A DNA stretch of 64,000 bases, from assembly GCA_013398175.1 (NCBI GenBank), contig VZRZ01002226.1, positions 131,835 to 195,834 on the forward strand. Reading direction: 5' to 3'. Position numbers and translations under genes: made by a program. The notes below the pieces were generated by a model. It made no database searches and was not told the DNA's origin. It was given only the letters and a program-made list of their open reading frames with translations. Of the stretch, positions 40,395 through 50,968 are shown piece by piece; position 1 is the stretch's first letter; each line of letters starts with the position of its first letter. The stretch is from Climacteris rufus (lineage: Eukaryota; Chordata; Aves; Passeriformes; Climacteridae).

Positions 40395-41024
40395 CACAGA
40401 ACTCATGGTGGTTGAGTTTGGAAGGCAGCCCTGGGAGTCATGTTATCCGGCCTTCCTAGAGTCCAAGCAACCTATAGGCAGTTTGACTGGATTGGGTCCA
40501 GATGTCTTTTGAATATCCCCAAGGTAGGAATTTTTACCTCTTCGCTGTATAGCTTGTACCTGTGTTCAGTCACCTCCACAGTAAAAAAAATGTATTTCTT
40601 GATGTTCAGAGGGAACCTCCTGTGTTTCATTGTGTGCCCATTGTCTCTGGTCCTGCCACCGAAAAGAGCCTGGCTCTGTTCTCTTTATACCCTCCTTCAA
40701 GTATTAGCCTTCTTTGTAACAAGGGGACATTGCTGATGCAAGTCCAACTCAGTGTCCAGAAGGATCCCCAGGGCCTTTTTTGCCAAGCTCCTTTCCAGCT
40801 GGACAGCCGCCCTGTTTCTGGTGGCTGAGGTTATTCCTCCCCAGCTGCAGGACTCTGCATTTTCCCCTTATGTGGTTTATTTTAGCCCCTTTCTCCAGAC
40901 TGTCAAGAAGCCTTGGGATGGATGCATAACACTGTGGTGCATCAGTCACTCCTCACAGTTTGGTGTCAAATCAAACTTTCGGCAGGTTCACTCTGCCCCA
41001 TCCTTGACCCCTGCCCTGGGGTAC

Positions 41025-41672
41025 TGTTATGAATATGAGAGAGTTTAGATGGGTTTCAATTCTGTTGGAGTGGCCTGCACTCCAAAACCACATGTTCTCT
41101 CTCTGGTTCTTTAGTTATAAGTGATCAGAATTATTGCAACTTGGATAGATTTATTGTAATAGTCACAAGAAAACACATATGAGACCAGAATTTAAGCAAA
41201 ACTTCTTACTACACAGGATAAACAAAAGAGATACTACCAGTAGAATAAATAGTGCACAAAAATAGAGGTACCTATAGCAAAGAAATAGTAAGGTTAGAAC
41301 TAAATGTAACTTACCAATTCTTTTTCACTCAACTTCTAGAAGAGAAGTATGGAAATACGGCATACTGATGTCTTAAAGTAGGTCGGAGAAAACAGTTTGT
41401 GCACTTCCAGNGATGTCTTAAAGTAGCTCGGAGAAAACAGTTTGTGCACTTCCAGAAGTAACAAAACTGTAGCCTGGGGTTTTGAGTTTTACAGTGCTCT
41501 TTTATATCCGTAAAATCCTTGTGTCTGTCAGTCACTTTATCTTGGATGTTCTGCCTTCCCAGCAAAGAGCTCACAGCTGGCGCCAAGAAGTTTAGGGGAA
41601 GATGGTCCTCTAATATTAGCATCAGCAGATAAGATTTAGGAGAGAGAGGGGGGCTGAAACCATCCTGCCATA
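41025..41672 (-). mobile_element. ERV-like LTR (family 4) nested in CR1, perfect 5-bp duplication
   Basis: The insertion is bounded by GGTAC on both sides (41020-41024 and 41673-41677), and the CR1 continues cleanly across it. On the minus strand it has a TATA box (TATAAAAG, near 41500) and a polyA signal AATAAA (near 41150), and it ends CATAACA. The minus-strand start reads TATGGC rather than TG, probably a mutation. With the assembly duplication at 41367-41455 removed it would be about 600 bp. I do not recognise the family. The 116-codon minus frame over it contains the N and is not a gene. Confidence 0.75.
41367..41455 (+). repeat. 44-bp direct duplication around a single N (assembly join)
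   Basis: 41367-41410 and 41412-41455 are identical except for one base (GTAGGTCG versus GTAGCTCG), separated by an N at 41411. The pattern is the same as at 19207-19472, so two overlapping contig ends were probably joined without merging. Confidence 0.9.
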
Positions 41673-41770
41673 GGTACACCTCTGATTATTGGCTCCAAAT
41701 AGACTCTGCGCCACTGATCACCACCCTCTGGGCCTGGCCATTCAATCAGTTTTCAATCCACCTCAGAATA

Positions 41771-43083
41771 TAACCTTGAGATGGATAAAATGTGATTATT
41801 AAGGTATTTACAATTTATAATTTCTGGCATAATTTATCATTTGTGTAAAGTCAAAATTAGTAGTCATATCCATGTACTTATTTATGTATTTACATAAGTA
41901 TTTTTCTGAATACTCATCCCAAAATGGATATTAAAGTTTCAATTCCTCTCTTGTTTTTATTGATTTTACCGATCTACAACTCCTCATCAGTAGTGATATC
42001 TAATGAGGCACATACTTTAAAGGAGGATTAGGTCCTCAATATAGATACATTTTTATTATATAGAAACAATGTATAAGAAAATTATTTAGTTGAAATTCCA
42101 TAATCTATACATAACTGTAATACATATACACCTTTTTTGTTACTAACAGATGTCTTGTGTGGTAATACCAAATTTTGATTATGATGACAAATTATAGACT
42201 ATCTACTGCTTCCTGCAGCATTATTCCTCAAACCTGTTCATCATAATTTCTTATTTGAATCTTTTCTCCTCATAATTTCCCTCCTACCCCTGGTTAGTTT
42301 TCAGTCTCCTTCCTTTTCTAAATCCCACTTCTATTTCCTTACACACTTTCTCTTCCTTCTCCCTTTCTGGAACTCATCTATCTTGCTTCCCTGACATGCT
42401 CCACTGTCCCAAGTCTTCATATTGAATTCTTCATGAAAAATTTTCTTCTCATTATTCCTCTAGGATATCTTGCTGTGACTTTTAATATTTAAGAACAATC
42501 TTTCTGGATCTTGGATATGAGGCAATAGGGAAAGACAGACTCTGCCTCTGGTGCTCTTTTTTTCTTGGGAAAAGCAAAATTAAACATGGTTATTCAACAG
42601 GGCACACAGAAAAGTACCATAGTAAGAAAAGTTTTAATGTTGTTCTCTGTTTTTCACAAAATGTTTTTTAAAATCTGAGTAGTCAATCAGTGAAAGAGTT
42701 AAATTCTGACTTGACAGAAGCATCTGTCAAAGATGAATAAGAGGTATGAATAGGTCAGCTATTTTTATGATAAATAACTGTGTTTTCCCCAAGAATAATG
42801 GAAAAATATGGTGATATGATCTGGTACTGTATCACATTGCATTCATCTAGATAGTTTTTTCATGTGGCTGTCCCTCAGAAAAATGTCACAGCAGTGGAAT
42901 AGAAGGAAAGTTGAATGCTGAAAAATAACCTATCTAAGCAATCTTTATAACCTTTACATCTTCGAATATAAACAACAAATACAATGGAGGCTTCAAGACA
43001 CCTGTTCACCTCAATAATCTTAGTTAATCAATAGCTAAAGATAGGTATCTATTTTCTTATATGTATTATCATCTAGCACACAT
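41771..43083. other. Unique AT-rich DNA
   Basis: No gene or recognised repeat. A pyrimidine-rich stretch lies around 42260-42420. Confidence 0.5.
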
Positions 43084-43531
43084 TGTAGCAGCGCACTTGG
43101 CAGAAGCTGCTGCTTTTGAACTTAGGTTTTGGTGGGAAGAAAGCCAAGGCAAAGCCCTCAGCCTTCTTCGTCCAATATCTAAACCCTCTACCTGAGCTGT
43201 GGTAAAATCCCATATTTCTCTTGTATTACCTGCATCCATACTTCAGGTCCCATATATGGCTATGCCCTGGAAAGCTCTCCTCCACTGGTCACTTTGAACT
43301 ACGCAGTTTCCCATTGGGTGTTTCCTGATCCCATCTCCCTTTAAAAGAGCCCTGCAGGGCTTCCTCCTTGCTCTTTCTTCTGGGTTACTGCAGCCACCTG
43401 GATATCTCTGGACCCTCAGAATGCAACACTGGACTCACAATAAACAGCTGTTAACCCAGGGAAGAGCCCTCTGTGTAGCCTTTTATTCTTATTGGCGCTA
43501 GTACACCACGCTTGGGGAAACTCTTGTCCTA
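43084..43531 (+). mobile_element. ERV LTR (family 5), forward copy
   Basis: It starts TGTAGCAGCGCACTTGGCAG. Promoter landmarks are CCCATTGGGTG (inverted CCAAT), TTTAAAAGAGCC (TATA-like) and a polyA signal AATAAA at 43439-43444, all in LTR order. It aligns through about 450 bp with the reverse complement of 46495-46943, at roughly 85-90% identity by eye. The shared sequence ends at CTCTTGTCC. The true LTR end may be at ACA near 43504, with the rest being internal sequence. I see no target duplication. Confidence 0.8.
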
Positions 43532-44947
43532 GTCTGTGGAGTTCTAATCTTTTCAGCTATTGTAGCTCTTCATATTAGAAAGACTATTATCTTTGTATTT
43601 TCTATTATGTGAGATGTGTTTCTTGGCCCGTAAATGCCTTCTCTTGTTCAGTATGTAATTTTTCTTTTCACTTCTTTTTTATATTACTTATTTTCCACTA
43701 CATTTGAAATATCTGTCCATAGTCCTACCAGCATTTCAGGTGATTTTGCTGTTATGTTCTTAATAATAGTCCAAAATGTCAATATCAGAAATCAAGAACT
43801 ATCATTTTTAGCATCAATCTTGGTCATCTTAATAATATGCATTGTTGCCAGGATATCATTTCAGGATGAGAAAGTTCAAGGGCCAAGAGATAATGGGATA
43901 TGATGTAAGTGACCCCACAGTTTAACAAGAATTTTATCAGATTGTAACTGTCTTTTTCACACTTGATTTCTCCTGTAATCAAAGTACCCTGAAGGAAACA
44001 CCACATTTTGTTCTGAACTAACAAAAGGATGATAACAGATCAGAGAAAAGGAAGCATCACAAAGCAGACTTTGGTGCATTATTTTTAGAGATCTCTTTCA
44101 GGTTTTCAGATAGCTTCCATTCATCTTTCTCAATGGTTTTGAAAAAGAGAAATTCATGATTTGCACAGTTGTGCTTCCATCTAGAACAGTCACAGAATAC
44201 TGTAGCTTGGCATACTACTAAAAACATGCTCACCAGAGAAGGCTGGTGCTACATGGCTGTAAGGTGAAGGGATTCAAAGGCAAGGATATAATGTACTACT
44301 GTAACTGTAAAAAATTATAAAAATTAACTTTGAAAGAGGTAAATAGAGTCACACATTACTGTGTTTCTAATGGGAAGTCTGCAGAAAGCTATAAGCATTT
44401 TTAAAGTATTTATCCTTGATGGATCATTGATATGCTGGATAAATTTCTGCTACTAATAATCCTTGTGCCATCCCATTATGACTAATGGGGCTGCAATACT
44501 TTAACCTAAACCTAAATTTCAGGCAGCATGAAAAGGAAGATTTCACTCCTTTTTTTTTCATTTAACTAGATATCATTTCAATCGAATCTAGCTTCATTGG
44601 TTCCAGTGGCATAGGTCTTGATTTTCACCAGTTTGGTAGATGAAATGAAGGAAATCTGAGTAACTGTCATTCTGTGCAATTCTGTAATTTTAAAAGAGCA
44701 TTTTTACACATAAATTGCCAAGGAAGTATGTTTCTCCAGTAAGCATCTCAACTCTGAAATAAGCACTAAAATCATTCATGCAATTAAACACTTTATTACT
44801 TTTAAAAGTGGTTTTAAATTCAGACAGTTATGAATATTGGTTGAACTTAATGACTTGCTTCAAACAAGTAAAAAGACAAACTTCAGACCAGCTGATATAC
44901 CTTGCTTAAAAATTGTAAGGCATGTTAAATCTGGCTTCTGAATACAA
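43532..44947. other. Unique DNA between inverted LTRs
   Basis: No gene or recognised repeat. This would be spacer if the two LTRs paired. Confidence 0.5.
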
Positions 44948-45442
44948 AATCATAGAATCACAGAATCATTAGGGTAGGAAGGAGATCACACAGTCCAAAC
45001 CCCTGTCAAGATAGGGTCAACTAGAGCAGGTGACACAGGAATGTGTCCGGGTGGGGTTTGAATGTTTCCAGAGAGGGAGAATCCAGGACCTCCCTGGGCA
45101 GCCTTTTCCAGTGCTCTGCCACCCTCAGTGTAAAGAAATTCTTCTCAGGTTGAGGTGAAACTTCTTGTATTTTAGTTTATGGCCACTGCTTCTCATCCTG
45201 TCGCTGGGCACTGCCGAAAAGAGCCTGGCACCCAACCTCGAGATATTTATATGTATTCATGAGATCTCCTCTCAGTCTCCTCTTCTCTTCTCTAGATTAA
45301 ACAGACCCAGCTTCTGCAGACTCTGTTTGTTAGAGAGATGTTCCAGAGTCCTAATCACCCTTCTGACCCTCTGCTGGACCCTCTCCAGTAACTCCTTGTC
45401 TTTCTTGTACTGAAGAGCCCAGAACTGGGCACAATACTCCAA
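44948..45442 (-). mobile_element. CR1 LINE 3' end with ORF2 C-terminus, reverse orientation
   Basis: The + strand begins with the reverse-complement CR1 terminus (ATCATAGAATCACAGAATCA), then CTCCCTGGGCAGCCTTTTCC, CCACTGCTTCTCATCCTGTC, GGACCCTCTCCAGTAACTCC and AGAACTGGGCACAATACTCC. It stops abruptly at about 45442, next to a small perfect palindrome (AACACCCT-A-AGGGTGTT, 45441-45457). The copy is 5'-truncated but less eroded than the others. Confidence 0.95.
45272..45442 (-). pseudogene. CR1 ORF2 C-terminal peptide remnant
   Basis: The minus-strand frame reads LEYCAQFWALQYKKDKELLE, then RVQQRVRRVIRTLEHLS and LGLFNLEKRRGD. This is the characteristic C-terminal region of CR1 reverse-transcriptase proteins. 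The open frame continues upstream into unrelated sequence to 45646, which is chance. It lacks the catalytic domain. Confidence 0.9.
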
Positions 45443-45455
45443 CACCCTAAGGGTG

Positions 45456-46494
45456 TTGAAATTTTTCACAAAATGTAATGGGAACTGATATGTACCCATC
45501 TCACTCTGTACAGTATCCAAAACAGAGATCTTTGCATTTACTGAATGTTCCAGAAGTAAACCAGCTAATTTTGAGTGTAATGCTACTTTGATTGACTGAG
45601 ACAGTGCTGGATTTTCACTGTACTGCCACCGATTAAAGCAAAACAAAACTAAAAATCACCTACTGGAGAAACTCTCTGAGCATATCCAGAAGCAAGATGC
45701 ACTTGCATGAATAATTGTGAATAAGTTGTATATCTCTGTCATCATATTTTGGGAACATGAACTATCATATAGCCAGTTACATCAAGTAACAAAATGGCTG
45801 ATTTTGATCTTCCTTTCAGAAGCCTAACCTGGAAGTAAATCATTAAAATAATTAAACTGGCAGAAACTTCAAGGTAGGCTTGGAGAGATTAACAGCCAGT
45901 TTTCCACAAATCAAGACAACATTTTGTATTTGCTTATTGTAACAGAGAATTTTCTCAGCGGTATACAATAATCGCATGATATACATGATATTCACAACAT
46001 AGAGTACTGATTTTTTTTTTAATGTACTGTTCTAATTATCTCATTTCCCTGGAGGTCCATATTACTGACAGTGTCTCTGAATTATATTTACAGCAGTAAA
46101 TGAGAAGTTTATATGAATAATAAGCAAGCTTTTCTATCACAGAGTTTGATCTTCAGTTGTACCTCCATTCTCATAAGCGAAACAAAGACAATGCAACACT
46201 GTGCCAGCTACTGCCTGTGGGGGTTTGAGGAATCTGCACAAGAGCCTGCATCGTTCAATATGCTGACAAATTACTTGGGAGGAGGGAATAACAGGAACAC
46301 ATGTCTTAAAAAGGATACGGTATTACTCAGGATAGTCAAGTATAAGGCAGACTTAAAGCACTGAAGCCTGGAAAGCTCTCGAGGTAGCGACAGCGCTTTT
46401 ATGCATGCGTGATCCCTGCCGTGGTGAGTTGTATAACTCTCCCAAAGGACAGAGTCCTAGCTACTGCAGATAACCTGTGTCTGCTGGCTCCTCT
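45456..46494. other. Unique DNA, possibly including LTR-internal sequence at the right
   Basis: No host gene seen. 46379-46494 has several CpGs (CTCGAGG, GCGACAGCGC, GCATGCGTG) and directly adjoins the reverse LTR at 46495. It may be remaining ERV sequence not present in the forward copy. Confidence 0.45.
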
Positions 46495-46943
46495 GGGACA
46501 AGAGTTTCCCCAGGTGTGGTGTGCTAGCGCCAACGAGTATAAAAGGCTACACAGAGGGCCTTTCTCCAGGATATCAGCCGTTTATTGTTAATCCAGTGTT
46601 GCTTCATGAGGGTCCAGAGTTATCCAAATGGCTGAGTAACCCAGAAGAAAGAGCCAGGAAGAAGCCCTGCAGGGCTCTTTTAAAGGGAGATGGGATCAGG
46701 AAACACCCAATGGGGAATGGTATGGTTCAAAGTGACCAGTGGAGAAGAGCTTTCCAGGACATAGCCATATATGGCATCTGAGATATGGGCACAGGTAACA
46801 CAAGGACAATATGGGATTTTACCACAGCTCAGGCAGAGAGTTCAGATATTGGGGGAAGAAGGCCGAGGGCTTTGCCTTGGCTTTCTTCTCACCAAAACCT
46901 GAAGCTCAAAAGCAGCAGCTTCTGCCAAGTGTGCTGCTTCACA
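46495..46943 (-). mobile_element. ERV LTR (family 5), reverse copy
   Basis: The reverse complement starts TGTGAAGCAGCACACTTGGC and follows the copy at 43084 throughout: CCCATTGGGTG, TTTAAAAGAGCCCTGC, and the polyA signal (TTTATT on the + strand, 46581-46586), then GGCGCTAGCACACCACACC. The polyA and promoter order shows it is transcribed toward lower coordinates. No target duplication was found. Reading frames across it, such as 46521-46781, are not genes. Confidence 0.8.
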
Positions 46944-47462
46944 GACTGAAGATTATGTCATCATAGAGTGGCAAAATGAGCAGACAATAGTCATTGTTAA
47001 GAAGTGCACTTGAATAAATGTATTCTAAGTAGATTTATATGGTGATATGTTCTCAGTTATTACGCTGTTGTCAGATCTCTGAGAACATTAGCTCAGTGTT
47101 GCACAGCACTCAAAATGGCAAATAGATTATGAGATCTTATTAAAAAAAAAGAAATAGAAAATATCACATTGCTCTGGTGTAAATGAGTAGTACACCATTT
47201 CCTTTAGTGTTATATGTGATCTTTAAGAAAATACACCAAAACATGAAAGGGGACAAAAAAGGGCAATATGCAGAATCACAGCTACTGTGAAAATTGTGAA
47301 GCCCTTTTCACTTTGGAAAACAGAAATAAGGTTAAGGCATCAAGAATATTATAGCAAATATGGTTTGCATTGTTCACATAAAGCTGAATATAAAATATAT
47401 CTATTTAATTCCAGGAACTGGACTTGGATGATCCTTGGGTACTTTAAAACTCAGAACTCAGC
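46944..47462. other. Unique DNA
   Basis: No gene or recognised repeat. Confidence 0.5.
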
Positions 47463-47610
47463 CTTTCCCTTTCCCTTTCCCTTTCCCTTTCCCTTTCCCT
47501 TTCCCTTTCCCTTTCCCTTTCCCTCCACCTCCACCTCCTTCCCTCTTCCCTCTTCCACTTCTTCGCTCTTCGCTCTTTGCTCTTCCTCTTCCTCTCCCTC
47601 TTCCTCTTTT
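47463..47610 (+). repeat. (TTTCCC)n hexanucleotide array and pyrimidine tract
   Basis: About ten TTTCCC units (47463-47523) are followed by a nearly pure pyrimidine stretch of CTT, CCT and CTCTTC units up to about 47610. The Phe-Pro repeats predicted in two frames are products of this tract. Long mirror-like polypurine/polypyrimidine DNA can form triplex structures. Confidence 0.95.
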
Positions 47611-50364
47611 ATATTGCCACATGAATAGAAATTCAGAATTTTTGACAGGGATCTAGACCATAATGTTGCAAAATTAGTGTTTGTTCTGTTTAGGGAAGCA
47701 GTACAGAATACTTTTTCTCTTATTTGTCCCCATTAAGTGGGTATGAAATAATGGAAATTACCATACACAGAAAGAAGAAATTCAGAGTGAAGAGAATCCT
47801 ATTAGTCATGGAAGGCAACATGGCACATTTTGGGGATGAAAAAGGAAAGAAAAGACAGTACGGTTCAGTGGGAGAAGAAGAGAATACATTAATGTAGATA
47901 CAGTCCCAAAGAAAGCTAAAGAGGTGACTTGAGCCAGAAAGTCTTCAAAGTTGAGAAAGTAAATAATGGAATTGATAATCCAATCAGGGTAGAAAAAATA
48001 ATTTCAGCACTTATCAGAATAGACAGAAATTATATTGAAACTGAGGCAAAGAAGTATGTACAGTGTTTGCTTATTTTTGTTTTAATCTGTGTGTCTCATG
48101 TATGAGATAGTCCTTGCTTTGGAATTCATACAATAAAACTGCAAGGACAGGTCTGGAGGACTCAACTCTAGCAGTGATTTCAACAGCTATGGAATGTTGC
48201 AAACTCAAGTGACAACATCCAGGCTCTTGGGGACAGAGGATCCATACCTGAAAGATACACCTACTGACATGAAGCCTCATTCTGTTTCTAGAGACCCATG
48301 TGCTCCACTTATATTGATCCCACTGGACTGACTAACCTGGCAATTCTATGAAGGTGTAAAATGACAACTTGGATCTGAACGTCTCTCTGAATAAATAGTA
48401 TGACAAAGCCCAAAGTAGTTTGCATGCAGTCTATTATGCCAGCTGAAAGAAGTTTTATTATTTCAGTTATACACCTTCATAATCCAATATCATAGATACT
48501 TTATTTGTATCTATGATAAACAGAAATATATGTTATTCAGCTCCATTTCTATTGTATTACTTCCAAAAAACCTCATCCACTACTGATTTTAGAGGAAAAA
48601 GGAGCAAATATGCCATCTGTTTTCCTTAGACACATGCTTTGTAGTGTCTTTTAACCCAGCTTGCCTAGCTTCTAAATGGCAAACATTGATCCATATACTA
48701 TTACAAACCATGACTTCACCCATGTTTCAGCCCACTGGCTTACAATGAGCAAACCAAGTAATTGAATGCAATCTCAGTGGCAAAACAGCATGAAGAACAT
48801 TAGAAAAGCTGACCCTTTCCCTCCACTCTCACCTCAGCAGTCCATAAAATTTATAGAAAAGCTCATCAGCTTCTGCAGTGCATTCCTCAAGGAGCACAAG
48901 GGTTGCTGAACTCTGTAGCCACTTGATGAATTCTACAGTACTTTCCATGTGAGTTCCTCTCCTCTGTCCTACTTGTTGAAGCACGCAACAAGCCTCACCT
49001 TGCAGGGCTTTATGATGCTATTGAACCACTGTTGCATAGTGGAGCATTTTGAAGACCCAAAGTGCAGCTTTTAAAAATTAAAAAAAAAAAAATCGGGGGG
49101 GGAGGGAATGAAAAGTCCCTTGGTTCAGAAAGATTAGAAAAATGTAAGCTGAATTGACTTACTTTTCATGGCATTTGTGGAATGCAGGCAGACATACAAT
49201 AAAAGCTCCATATAGCTAATGTGGGAAGAAAAGCATGAAGGAACTCTATTTTTCTAAAGTACAAACAAAGGTTAGCCAACCTATTTATTATTATTTCTTT
49301 GTACCTGCTGTGAGCAATGTCCCCATGCACATCTCTGTAATATTAACTAAGTTTTATTGTGAAATTCCAAATGTTATCTATGCTATTGAGCTACAGGCAC
49401 CGTATTTTAAAAGCAAGTGATACTAAGTAAAATACATGTATATAACCAACATTTTCTGAGAGTGAAGAATTAAAAAGGGAAAAGTCAGCAATCTCTAAGA
49501 AGGACCTGCTCTTCTGACAGAATTTTTTTGTTGTTCTCACCAGCTTAAAAGGATTCCCAAACAGCATCTTCAGTGGGGGAGTGCAGGCAGTTAAGGAGAA
49601 AAAAGAATCTCCCTTTTAAATATTTTTTTTCTTTTCTCAGCACAAATAGCAGCTTTTCTTAACTTCACTGGGAATGATGCACTTATATCCATGAAGAAAT
49701 AGAATGTACTCTGCTTTTTCCATCCCTCTATTTTATTCTCTGTTGTCAGACTCATATTTTAATACTCTTAAATCACTACCCCTAAACACACACTCACAAT
49801 CATTGCCACCAGAGCCTTTTACATATGAGCTGTTCCTGCCCAGACGTGGAGCAGGATCAGGAGCTACCAGTATTTTCATATGGCAGAATGTCATATCTGA
49901 TTATGTAGTCATTGTTGACTGCCCAGTAAACCCCTCTGGTCAAATACTCTGGCCCATGCCTTCAGTAAAATGGGTTGGGAGAGGGTAGCTTGGTAAATGG
50001 TACATGAGTATTTGATGTTCATGAAAGGCTGTCTTTTCCTATTTTCTCTGTTTATAGTTGTCTGAATTTCTTTGAGAATCAGCCAGGTAGGTTGAGCTGG
50101 TAATTAGTGTGAGAGACAAAGGCTAAGTGCCAAATTATCCTTAGGAGGACAGCTGGGAAACTTAGTGTCTAGAGCCAATTGAAACCTGGTAGTGTTTAAG
50201 AACAGATTCTAGACCATTATGCTGGATAAATGCTTTTCCCTTGAAAAAAGTTCCTTCAACTTACCACAAAATCCATTTCTTTAAAACACAAAACCAAAAA
50301 GCCCAAACACTAAAACACCCACAAAACTAAAACAATTGCATTTTGTGTAGGTCTGTTATTCTTC
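47611..50364. other. Unique AT-rich DNA
   Basis: No gene or recognised transposon. It contains a small perfect hairpin at 48488-48518 (listed separately) and an A run followed by a G8 run near 49079-49102. Confidence 0.5.
48488..48518. other. Perfect 12-bp inverted repeat, 7-nt loop
   Basis: TATCATAGATAC is followed after TTTATTT by its exact reverse complement. It is AT-rich and short, with no T tract positioned to suggest a terminator. Function unknown. Confidence 0.7.
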
Positions 50365-50580
50365 TGTGGGCGGTTGATGCTGGCTGGATGCCAGGTGCCT
50401 ACCAAGGCCTCTTCATCACTCAACTCCTCAACTGGGCAGGGAAGGGAAAATACAACAAAAGGCTTGTGGCTCGAGATAAGGGCAGGAAGAGATTACCAAC
50501 CGGTTACCATCGTGGGCAAAACATATTCCACTCGGGGGAAAAATTAATTTAATTTATAACCAATCAAGTAAAGAATGAGT
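50365..50580 (-). mobile_element. 3' part of ERV LTR (family 1), reverse orientation
   Basis: On the + strand it begins TGTGGGCGGTTGATGCTGGC, then GGATGCCAGGTGCCTACCAA, TCGAGATAAGGGCAGG and CCATCGTGGGCAAAACATAT. This is the reverse complement of the 3' ends at 4987-5600 and 22079-23094 (TTTTGCCCATGA, CCTTATCTC, GGCACCTGACAT). Only about 215 bp of the LTR 3' end remain, so the copy is 5'-truncated. The 69-codon frame over it is not a gene. Confidence 0.85.
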
Positions 50581-50891
50581 AATGGAATGACCAAAAAAAA
50601 AAAAATCAAATTTAAACCAACCTTCTGCCCCACTCCTCTGTTTTTCCCAGTCTCAGCTTCATTTGATTTTTAACAATAATTAAGAGGTTTCTTTTGAAAT
50701 GAATGTTCTGGTTGTTCCCCCTTATAGCACTTTATGAAGCACCCTGAGAACATGCAGACTGGATGTGTTTCAGATTAAACTAAATTGAAAGATTAACTAT
50801 GGATTTGCATTTGATAGCTTCTAAATACTAAGGCCAGACTCAAGATCAGACTAGAGATAGTTTGAAATAAAAACTATATAAATAAAACTAT
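50581..50891. other. Unique DNA upstream of the hairpin
   Basis: AT-rich, with an A run near 50594-50606. No gene or recognised repeat, and no promoter I can point to. Confidence 0.5.
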
Positions 50892-50968
50892 ACAATTGCT
50901 GCTTGAGGACCTGGTGTTTACAGTACATGTGTGTATACTGTGAACACCAGGTTCTAAGCAGCAATTGT
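50892..50968 (+). ncRNA. Candidate microRNA-like hairpin
   Basis: A 77-nt inverted repeat has its 5' arm at 50892-50925, a 10-nt loop at 50926-50935 and its 3' arm at 50936-50968. I count 33 pairs: 31 Watson-Crick and two G:U (U50919-G50942 and G50908-U50953). One G is bulged at 50905. Both non-canonical pairs are G:U only in a + strand transcript; in a minus transcript they would be A:C mismatches. That favours + strand transcription if the structure is functional. Size and loop fit a pre-miRNA. I do not recognise a known miRNA in either arm. The stem is more perfect than most miRNAs, so a small palindromic repeat is the main alternative. No target duplication flanks it. Confidence 0.45.

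Larger units (their letters stand above)
40395..41770 (-). mobile_element. CR1 LINE fragment, reverse orientation, split by an LTR
   Basis: The + strand reads as the reverse complement of CR1: TTTCATTGTGTGCCCATTGT, GAAAAGAGCCTGGCTCTGTT, CCAGCTGCAGGACTCTGCAT, CAGGTTCACTCTGCCCCATC, up to CCCTGGGGTAC at 41024. The CR1 then resumes after the nested LTR with ACACCTCTGATTATTGGCTC, GCGCCACTGATCACCACCCT and GGGCCTGGCCATTCAATCAG, up to about 41770. The two halves join in the right order, showing one CR1 interrupted by a later insertion. The 3' end at the left has lost its terminal octamers. Confidence 0.9.

Noticed and set aside
41329..41679. 116-codon minus frame with a repeated peptide
   Set aside because: It spans the N, and the repeated peptide is the assembly duplication; it lies inside an LTR.
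43084..46943. Provirus bounded by the two family 5 LTRs
   Set aside because: They are in opposite orientation, and the interval contains unique DNA and a CR1 rather than viral genes.
47287..47656. Phe-Pro repeat proteins
   Set aside because: They are translations of the TTTCCC microsatellite in different frames.
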